Shown here in pieces: positions 7,009 to 11,591 of a stretch of 11,591 nucleotides of DNA. Made by a program: the position numbers and the translations under genes. The notes under the pieces are model-generated. The model did no database searches. It was not told where the DNA came from and was given only the letters and a program-made list of their open reading frames with translations. Source of the stretch: Methyloceanibacter sp. (GTDB lineage Bacteria; Pseudomonadota; Alphaproteobacteria; Rhizobiales; Methyloligellaceae); the NCBI GenBank assembly GCA_025449615.1, contig JANWJA010000021.1, forward strand, positions 1 to 11,591, read 5' to 3'. How positions within the stretch are numbered: position 1 is the stretch's first letter; every line of letters starts with the position of its first letter.

Positions 7009-7098
7009 ATGGCGGGTTCGGCTCTCAGTCTATAAGACGGACATGGGGTCCGGAGCTTGCGTGGGTCAAGGCGCACTACAGGAATGGCGGATTAACAT

Positions 7099-7794
7099 AT
7101 GGTAAGGCAGGTGAAGGAGGGCGGCGGAAGGCGCAATCTCACCGTCAGGGTGAAGACGGCGAAGAAGCGAAAGTCCGGCTCGACGCGCTGGTTGCAGCGG
7201 CAGCTCAACGATCCTTACGTGGCCGAAGCAAAGCGGCAGGGCTATCGCTCACGCGCGGCCTTCAAGCTCGCCGAGATCGACGATAAATACCACCTTCTCC
7301 GCCCCGGTCTTCGCGTGCTCGATCTTGGCGCCGCACCCGGGGGCTGGAGTCAGATTGCGGCGGAGCGGGTGCGATCGGGTCAAGGCAAGGGCAGGGTGGT
7401 CGCCGCCGACGTCGCCTTGTTTGACGCTATGCCGGGAGTCGAAATTCTACAACTCGACGTGACCGAAGCGGGCGCGCTTGACCGCATCCTCGAGGCTCTC
7501 GGCGGCAAAGCCGATCTCGTGCTGTCGGACATGGCCTCGCCCGCCATGGGCCACCGGGCCACCGATCATATTCGCGTCGTGGCGCTGGTCGAGACCGCGC
7601 TCGATATCACCGAGGAGCTGCTCGCGCCGGGCGGCGCCTTCCTCGCCAAAGTGTTTCAGGGCGGCGCCGGCCAGGATTTGGTGACGCGGCTCAAAAAAGA
7701 TTTCGCCAAGGTCCACCACGTGAAGCCGAAGGCGAGCCGCGCGGAGTCGCCTGAGGTTTACGTGCTGGCCACGGGGTTTCGAGGGCACAGTTAG
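7099..7794 (+). CDS. rlmE: RlmE, 23S rRNA (uridine-2552) 2'-O-methyltransferase
   Basis: This 231-residue enzyme methylates the ribose of U2552 in the A loop of 23S rRNA using SAM, a late step in 50S assembly. The SAM-binding motif I is VLDLGAAPGGWSQ (residues 73-85). The catalytic tetrad K-D-K-E is intact: Lys56 (AFKLAEI), Asp144 (LSDMASP), Lys184 (FLAKVFQGG) and Glu219 (SPEVYVLATG). The intervals 144-184-219 equal those of E. coli RlmE (124-164-199), a strong identity check. An N-terminal extension of about 18 residues relative to E. coli is basic (RRNLTVRVKTAKKRKSGS), typical of alphaproteobacterial members and probably RNA-binding. ATG at 7099 is used; a GTG at 7111 is an alternative. It lies downstream of the Ppx/GppA gene with the transporter gene in between, and 100 bp before arsM. 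Confidence 0.96.
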   Translation: MVRQVKEGGGRRNLTVRVKTAKKRKSGSTRWLQRQLNDPYVAEAKRQGYRSRAAFKLAEIDDKYHLLRPGLRVLDLGAAPGGWSQIAAERVRSGQGKGRVVAADVALFDAMPGVEILQLDVTEAGALDRILEALGGKADLVLSDMASPAMGHRATDHIRVVALVETALDITEELLAPGGAFLAKVFQGGAGQDLVTRLKKDFAKVHHVKPKASRAESPEVYVLATGFRGHS

Positions 7795-7894
7795 CGCGTA
7801 GCGCCACCTAGATTTTCCTCACAACTTTGTTTCTGCCAAATCGACCCGAGTATTGCTACGGTGTGGCAAATTAAGCCCGGGACGGAGTCATCTC

Positions 7895-8947
7895 ATGCAG
7901 CTCGAAGTGGTGAAGGACTATTACGGCAAGGTCCTGAAAAAATCCGAAGATTTGAAGACTTCGGCCTGTTGCGACGGGGGCGGGTTGCCGCCGCATCTGG
8001 CGGCCTTGATGGAGAACGTGCATCCCGAGGTCGCGGCCAAATATTACGGCTGCGGCATCGTGGTGCCGGCAGGTCTCGAGGGCCGCCGCATTCTCGACCT
8101 GGGTTCAGGATCGGGGCGCGATGTTTATCTCATGGCCCAGATCGTCGGCGAGACCGGCGAGGTCGTTGGCGTCGATATGACCGACGAGCAATTGGCGACC
8201 GCCAACGCCCGTATCGATTGGCATCGCGACCGGTTCGGCTACAGCCGCGCGAACGTCAAATTCCTCAAAGGCTATATCGAGAAACTCGACGAGCTCGGGC
8301 TCGAGCCGCAGAGCTTCGATGTGGTGGTGTCGAATTGCGTGATCAATCTCTCGGTGGACAAGCTCGCGGTGTTGCGCGGCGCGCTCAATCTGTTGAGGCC
8401 GGGGGGCGAGCTTTATTTCGCCGATGTCTATTGCGACCGGCGACTGCCTGACAGCGTCAGGAGCGATCCTGTGCTCTACGGCGAATGTCTTGGCGGCGCG
8501 CTCTATTGGAACGATTTCCTGCCGATGGCGAAGCAGGCCGGGTTCCTCGATCCGCGTCTCGTCACCAGCCGTCCCATCGAGGTCAAGAACGAAATCATCC
8601 GCAAGAAGCTCGGGCAGGCGCAATTCTTTTCAGCGACCTATCGTCTGTTCAAGCTCGACGGATTGGAGAGCGCTTGCGAGGATTACGGGCAGGCCGTGGT
8701 CTATAAGGGCACCGTGCCGGAGCAGCCCGACGGTTTCGAGCTCGACGGCCATCATCTCATCGAACGCGGCAAAGTGTTTCCGGTCTGCGGCAATACCTGG
8801 CGCATGTTGGCGGACACGCGCTTCAAGCCGCATTTCGATTTCATCGGAGATTTCTCCACGCATTACGGCATCTTCCCGGGCTGCGGCACTTCGATCCCGT
8901 TCGCGACGAGCGAGACGGCGAAGCCGAGCGGCGGGAGTTGTTGCTGA
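7895..8947 (+). CDS. arsM: ArsM, arsenite S-adenosylmethionine methyltransferase
   Basis: The 350-residue cytosolic enzyme transfers methyl groups from SAM to As(III), giving mono-, di- and trimethylated arsenicals, some volatile. SAM motif I is ILDLGSGSGRDVY (residues 66-78), with VGVDMT after it. The catalytic cysteines are visible: Cys53 (YYGCG), Cys148 (SNCVINL) and Cys198 (GECLGG). The 148-198 interval matches Cys174-Cys224 of the algal CmArsM, and Cys25, 28 residues before Cys53, corresponds to the fourth cysteine (Cys44). The C-terminus ends in GGSCC, a possible extra As-binding pair. ATG at 7895 is chosen because CGGAG precedes it and MxxEVVKDYYGKVL is the family's N-terminus; an upstream TTG at 7853 is unlikely. 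The AqpS-like gene follows after 31 bp, probably co-transcribed. No ArsR-type palindrome like that at 9742 is seen upstream, so its control is unclear. Confidence 0.95.
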   Translation: MQLEVVKDYYGKVLKKSEDLKTSACCDGGGLPPHLAALMENVHPEVAAKYYGCGIVVPAGLEGRRILDLGSGSGRDVYLMAQIVGETGEVVGVDMTDEQLATANARIDWHRDRFGYSRANVKFLKGYIEKLDELGLEPQSFDVVVSNCVINLSVDKLAVLRGALNLLRPGGELYFADVYCDRRLPDSVRSDPVLYGECLGGALYWNDFLPMAKQAGFLDPRLVTSRPIEVKNEIIRKKLGQAQFFSATYRLFKLDGLESACEDYGQAVVYKGTVPEQPDGFELDGHHLIERGKVFPVCGNTWRMLADTRFKPHFDFIGDFSTHYGIFPGCGTSIPFATSETAKPSGGSCC

Positions 8948-8978
8948 CGCTTTCAAGACCATCGGGGGAGGGGGAGCA

Positions 8979-9680
8979 GTGCACTACGATTTGACGCGCC
9001 GGCTGGTGGCGGAAGCGCTCGGCACATTCATTCTCGTCATGGCGGTGGTCGGCTCCGGAATCATGGCGGAGCAACTCGCCGGCGGCAATGTCGCGATCGC
9101 GCTTCTGTGCAATACGATCGCAACCGGCGCGGTGCTGTTCGTCATTATCACCATTTTCGCGCCGATCTCAGGTGCGCATTTCAATCCGGCGGTCAGTTTG
9201 GTGATGGCCTCGCGCAGCGAATTGAGCTGGCAGGAGACGCTTGCCTATATCGTGGTGCAGATCGTCGGCGGCTGTCTCGGCGCCATCGTCGCGCATCTGA
9301 TGTTCGGGCTCGACCTGTTGCAACTCGGCTCGAAGGCAAGACATGGCGTCGGCCAGTGGGCGGGAGAGTTCATCGCCACGTTCGGGTTGATCGCGACCAT
9401 CCTCGGCTGTGTGCGCTTCAAGCCCAAGGCTGTCGCTACGGCGGTCGGTCTCTACATTACATCCGCCTATTGGTTCACCGCCTCGACCTCCTTTGCCAAT
9501 CCGGCGGTGACCATCGCGCGGTCGTTGAGTGATACGTTCGCCGGCATCGCGCCGGGCGATGCGCCGGGATTCATCGTGGCGGAACTTGCGGGCGCCTTCG
9601 CCGCAGCAATTTTGTTCGGTTGGCTGTTCGCCGAACCAAGTGCCCCCGAAAAGCCCTCGAAACGGAAATCCGGCAAATAG
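8979..9680 (+). CDS. aqpS: AqpS-like aquaporin/aquaglyceroporin (arsenic-linked MIP channel)
   Basis: This 233-residue inner-membrane channel of the MIP family has six hydrophobic helices and two NPA half-helices: HFNPAVS (Asn69) and FANPAVT (Asn174). In water-specific AqpZ the residue after the second NPA is the filter arginine; here it is Val177, which widens the pore. As I recall, Sinorhizobium meliloti AqpS, which passes arsenite and organoarsenicals and sits in an ars operon, has the same Val177. The start is the GTG at 8979: an AGGGGGAG-type ribosome site lies just before it, and the same frame upstream only overlaps arsM out of frame. Coming 31 bp behind arsM, it likely provides the exit route for As(III) or methylated arsenic formed inside. 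The tail ([10 protein letters not shown]) is basic and cytosolic. Assignment to the AqpS group is by motif, not alignment. Confidence 0.88.
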   Translation: MHYDLTRRLVAEALGTFILVMAVVGSGIMAEQLAGGNVAIALLCNTIATGAVLFVIITIFAPISGAHFNPAVSLVMASRSELSWQETLAYIVVQIVGGCLGAIVAHLMFGLDLLQLGSKARHGVGQWAGEFIATFGLIATILGCVRFKPKAVATAVGLYITSAYWFTASTSFANPAVTIARSLSDTFAGIAPGDAPGFIVAELAGAFAAAILFGWLFAEPSAPEKPSKRKSGK

Positions 9681-9714
9681 ACAAAGCTCCTCCGAATTTC
9701 TGACACGCTGACGG

Positions 9715-9775
9715 TTGACATTCGTTCTGCGCTTCTTTATTTAACCATAAGGTTATTTAACTGGATGGTTTAAAT
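9715..9775 (+). promoter_or_regulatory. Promoter and probable ArsR-family operator for the downstream operon
   Basis: A perfect -35 box TTGACA (9715-9720) is followed after 17 bases by TATTTA (9738-9743), a weak -10 box. Overlapping this lies the palindrome TAACC-ATAA-GGTTA (9742-9755), and adjoining it an ATTTAA/TTAAAT inverted repeat (9755-9760 and 9770-9775) that reaches into the start codon at 9774. The region is sharply AT-rich against its surroundings. The position, from the -10 box to the start codon, fits autorepression by the ArsR-family protein encoded next. Seen: the repeats and -35 box; inferred: binding by this regulator. Confidence 0.65.
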
Positions 9776-10139
9776 GCAGACCGATCCGCTCAGCACCAAA
9801 TTCGCAGCCCTTGCCGATCCGACGCGGCGCGCCATTTTGGCGCGGCTCGCGCTTGGCGAGACGTCAGTAACGGAGCTCGCCAAGCCCTTCGACATGACCA
9901 TGCCCGCGATCTCCAAGCATCTCAAAGTGCTGGAGGGGGCGGGGCTGATCACACGCTCGCGAGACGCGCAGATGCGACCCTGCAAAATCGCGCCAAGCGC
10001 CTTCAAGGATGTCGACGGCTGGCTCGAGGATTACCGGAAACTTTGGGAGCAACGCTTCGACCGGCTCGACGCTTATTTGCAGAAGCTGCAGGCGAAGCAG
10101 CGGACGAAGCGGCGCACTACAAAGCGAAAGGGAGCGTAG
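9774..10139 (+). CDS. ArsR/SmtB-family winged-helix repressor (SRPBCC-operon type)
   Basis: The 121-residue cytosolic regulator starts FAALADPTRRAILARLA (residues 10-26) and carries the winged-helix recognition region SVTELAKPFDMTMPAISKHLKVLEGAGLI (31-59), hallmarks of ArsR-family repressors. It lacks the ELCVC-type cysteine pair used for As(III) sensing; its only cysteine is Cys70 (MRPCKI). The basic tail (KQRTKRRTTKRK) is unusual and may aid DNA binding. It is the first gene of an operon: GTG of the next gene lies one base after its stop. ArsR proteins linked to SRPBCC/AHSA1 genes form a known arrangement and probably respond to an organic ligand or other signal handled by those proteins. 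Despite lying downstream of arsM and aqpS, it has its own promoter, so it is best read as controlling its own operon. Start ATG overlaps a palindrome arm. Confidence 0.93.
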   Translation: MQTDPLSTKFAALADPTRRAILARLALGETSVTELAKPFDMTMPAISKHLKVLEGAGLITRSRDAQMRPCKIAPSAFKDVDGWLEDYRKLWEQRFDRLDAYLQKLQAKQRTKRRTTKRKGA

Positions 10140-10140
10140 C

Positions 10141-10635
10141 GTGTTGGAAGAAGTCAGTCTCGATCTGAAGCAAGATCCAAAAGTCATCATCGGTCAGCGT
10201 CTGTTTGACGCGCCGCGCGATCTCGTGTTCGAGGCTTGGACCAAGCCCGCATATTTGGCGGAATGGTGGGGACCGAACGGTTTCACCATCACCACGCACT
10301 CCTTCGACTTCAAGCCCGGTGGCGTCTGGCGTTTCGTCATGCACGGTCCGGATGGGCGCGATTATCAGAACCGCGTCACCTTCGATGAAATTGTGCGGCC
10401 GGAGCGGATCACCTATCACCATGGCGGTGGCGACGATGTGGAACCGGTGCAGTTCCGCACCGTCGCGACCTTCGAGGATGTCGGCGGCAAGACCAAGCTA
10501 ACGTGGCGCGCCACCTTCCCGTCGGCAGAGCTACGCGATCACGTGATCAAGGAGTACGGCGCCGACAAGGGGCTGGTGCAGACGTTAACGCGGCTCGGGG
10601 ATTATGTCGAAATCTTGGGCAAGAGGAGCAGTTAG
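10141..10635 (+). CDS. SRPBCC domain protein (AHSA1/CalC-like), first copy
   Basis: The 164-residue protein has the START-like SRPBCC fold, a hydrophobic-pocket ligand-binding domain related to the activator of Hsp90 ATPase homologue 1 C-terminal region and to CalC. Signatures are the N-terminal strand-helix FDAPRDLVFEAWTKPAYL, the EWWGPNGF element, DFKPGGVWRFVMHGPDG, and a C-terminal helix (DKGLVQTLTRLGDYVEIL) that closes the pocket. The GTG at 10141 is chosen because GGGAG lies six bases before it and the frame upstream overlaps the repressor gene out of frame. It is probably translationally coupled to that gene. The ligand is unknown. It is clearly paralogous to the next gene (APRDLV-x-x-AWT-x-P-xx-LA-x-WWGP-x-G in both). 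Confidence 0.9.
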   Translation: MLEEVSLDLKQDPKVIIGQRLFDAPRDLVFEAWTKPAYLAEWWGPNGFTITTHSFDFKPGGVWRFVMHGPDGRDYQNRVTFDEIVRPERITYHHGGGDDVEPVQFRTVATFEDVGGKTKLTWRATFPSAELRDHVIKEYGADKGLVQTLTRLGDYVEILGKRSS

Positions 10636-11139
10636 ATGTCCAGCTCAGACGATCTTGTTATTTCGCGCACGCTCGATGCTCCGCGGGATCTGGTGTGGAA
10701 GGCGTGGACCGAACCGGAGCGCCTGGCGCAATGGTGGGGGCCTAAGGGATGTACCATTCGCGTGGCGAAGCTCGATGTTCGGCCCGGCGGCATGTTCCAT
10801 TACGCGATGCAGTTCAAGCCCGGTCACGACATCTGGGGCCGCTTCGTCTACCGCGAGATCGAAGCTCCGGAGCGGCTGGTCTTCATCAACTCCTTCTCCG
10901 ACGCGACCGGCGGGATCACCCGCGCGCCATTTCCCCAACTCGGCGACGGCTGGCCGCTTGAAATCCTCAACACACTGACGCTCACCGAGCAGGGCGGCCA
11001 AACGACGCTGACATTGCGCGGAAGTCCCATCAACGCGACGGAGGAAGAGCGCAAGGCCTTCGTCGGCATGTTGGCTTCCATGCAGCAGGGCTGGGGCGGG
11101 ACGCTCGATAAGCTCGCCGAGCATTTGGCGAGGGGCTGA
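10636..11139 (+). CDS. SRPBCC domain protein (AHSA1/CalC-like), second copy
   Basis: This 167-residue paralogue of the preceding protein shares APRDLVWKAWTEPERLAQWW and the GPKG element, then DVRPGGMFHYAMQF, and LTLTEQGGQTTLTLRG leading into a long C-terminal helix with GWGGTLDKLAEHL. That last motif is typical of AHSA1-like SRPBCC proteins. Its ATG directly abuts the TAG of the first copy, with AGGAG eight bases upstream, so the two are co-translated and may form a heterodimer or handle related ligands. Between-copy divergence is highest in the pocket-forming middle part, suggesting different ligands. A gap of 50 bp separates it from the glutathione S-transferase gene. The molecular role is unknown. 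Confidence 0.9.
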   Translation: MSSSDDLVISRTLDAPRDLVWKAWTEPERLAQWWGPKGCTIRVAKLDVRPGGMFHYAMQFKPGHDIWGRFVYREIEAPERLVFINSFSDATGGITRAPFPQLGDGWPLEILNTLTLTEQGGQTTLTLRGSPINATEEERKAFVGMLASMQQGWGGTLDKLAEHLARG

Positions 11140-11189
11140 CTGGGAAGCGAATTAGCGCGAAACGATTCCACACACATGAGGAGTGCAGC

Positions 11190-11591
11190 ATGTCGCTGAA
11201 GCTCTATTTCCATCCGTTATCATCGTTTTGCCAGAAGGTGCTTATCGCCCTTTATGAAAACGACACGCCGTTCGAGCCGCAGGTCGTCAATCTGGGCGAT
11301 CCTGGCTCTGCGGGCTCATTCAAGAAGATTTGGCCGATCGGCAAGTTCCCGGTGTTGCGGGATGATGCGAACGATCGAACCATCCCCGAATCGACCATCA
11401 TCATCGAGTATCTCGATCGGCATTATCCCGGCAAAGAGCGGCTGATACCGGAGACGGAAGATCTTGCGTCGCAAACTCGGCAAGCCGACCGCTTCTACGA
11501 TCTCTATTTGCAAGTGCCGATGCAGAAGATTGTCGGCGACAGGCTTCGCCCGGAAGGGATGAAGGATCCGCATGGCGTTGAACAGGCGAAG
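11190..11591 (+). CDS. Glutathione S-transferase, 5' part (cut by window end)
   Basis: The frame opens at ATG 11190 (GAGGAG six bases upstream) and stays open for 134 codons to the last base of the window. The N-terminal thioredoxin-fold domain is complete: MSLKLYFHP then SSFCQKVLIAL (Ser11, Ser12 and Cys14 as candidate catalytic residues), the cis-proline loop GKFPVL (Pro54), and the glutathione gamma-glutamyl-binding ESTIIIEYLD (Glu67-Ser68). The start of the alpha-helical C-terminal domain (QTRQADRFYDLYLQVPMQ) follows. The enzyme conjugates glutathione to electrophiles, or reduces or isomerises them, in the cytosol. Its place behind the two SRPBCC genes, only 50 bp away and with no clear promoter, suggests it belongs to the same repressor-controlled operon. 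Substrate and class are not determinable. Confidence 0.92.
   Translation, partial: MSLKLYFHPLSSFCQKVLIALYENDTPFEPQVVNLGDPGSAGSFKKIWPIGKFPVLRDDANDRTIPESTIIIEYLDRHYPGKERLIPETEDLASQTRQADRFYDLYLQVPMQKIVGDRLRPEGMKDPHGVEQAK

Noticed and set aside
5824..7035. Plus-strand open frame (403 codons) opposite the transporter gene
   Set aside because: It is antisense to a full-length DHA2 transporter with many family motifs; its product is a highly charged low-complexity string.
8424..8978. Upstream extension of the aquaporin reading frame
   Set aside because: It overlaps arsM out of frame and gives a Ser/Arg-rich sequence; the GTG at 8979 has a strong ribosome site and fits the family's length.
9774..10139. 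Reading this ArsR-family gene as an arsenic-sensing regulator
   Set aside because: It has a single cysteine (Cys70) and no ELCVC-type pair, and its operon partners are SRPBCC proteins, so arsenic sensing is not supported.
10009..10140. Upstream extension of the first SRPBCC frame
   Set aside because: It overlaps the repressor gene out of frame; GTG at 10141 with a ribosome site gives the normal domain start.

Overview
The window looks like chromosomal DNA of a GC-rich alphaproteobacterium, most likely of the Hyphomicrobiales (Rhizobiales: a Beijerinckiaceae, Methylocystaceae or Nitrobacteraceae relative). This rests on the Ppx/GppA plus rlmE neighbourhood, an AqpS-type aquaporin, an RTX protein ending in DFIL, a tiny CFHH-type lipoprotein and a glycine-rich exported protein ending in WDYCY. 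The taxonomic placement is inference from gene families; no marker gene is present.

Layout. (1) 1-1643 is the 3' part of a large secreted RTX (calcium-binding) protein gene, built from repeated modules and ending in a type I secretion signal. (2) 1662-3399 is a loose, low-density stretch: a hairpin, tRNA-Gln(CTG) on the minus strand, an unrecognised 195-residue soluble protein, a 33-residue lipoprotein missed by length cut-offs, an AT-rich gene-free stretch, tRNA-Arg(TCG) on the minus strand, and a well-supported minus-strand terminator. (3) 3400-3966 (minus) encodes a glycine/lysine-rich exported protein. (4) 4340-7794 holds a Ppx/GppA phosphatase, a convergent DHA2-type drug/H+ antiporter, and the 23S rRNA methyltransferase RlmE with all four catalytic residues in register. 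(5) 7895-9680 is a two-gene arsenic cassette: arsenite methyltransferase ArsM followed 31 bp later by an AqpS-like channel with Val instead of Arg after the second NPA motif. (6) 9715-11591 is a separate, tightly packed operon: promoter/operator, ArsR-family repressor, two tandem SRPBCC (AHSA1/CalC-like) proteins and a glutathione S-transferase cut by the window end.

How the parts work together. ArsM would convert As(III) to methylated arsenicals, and the AqpS-like channel would let As(III) or methylated species leave the cell; ArsB/Acr3 and ArsC are not in the window. The adjacent ArsR-family regulator lacks the usual arsenic-binding cysteine pair and belongs to the ArsR-SRPBCC operon type, so it probably controls its own operon through palindromes at 9742-9775 rather than sensing arsenic for arsM. 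The most noteworthy points are the arsM-aqpS pairing, the self-contained ArsR-SRPBCC-SRPBCC-GST operon beside it, the modular RTX protein with a histidine-rich C-terminal domain, and the overlooked small lipoprotein. I did not find a convincing wholly new system; the least explained genes are at 2025-2612 and 3400-3966.
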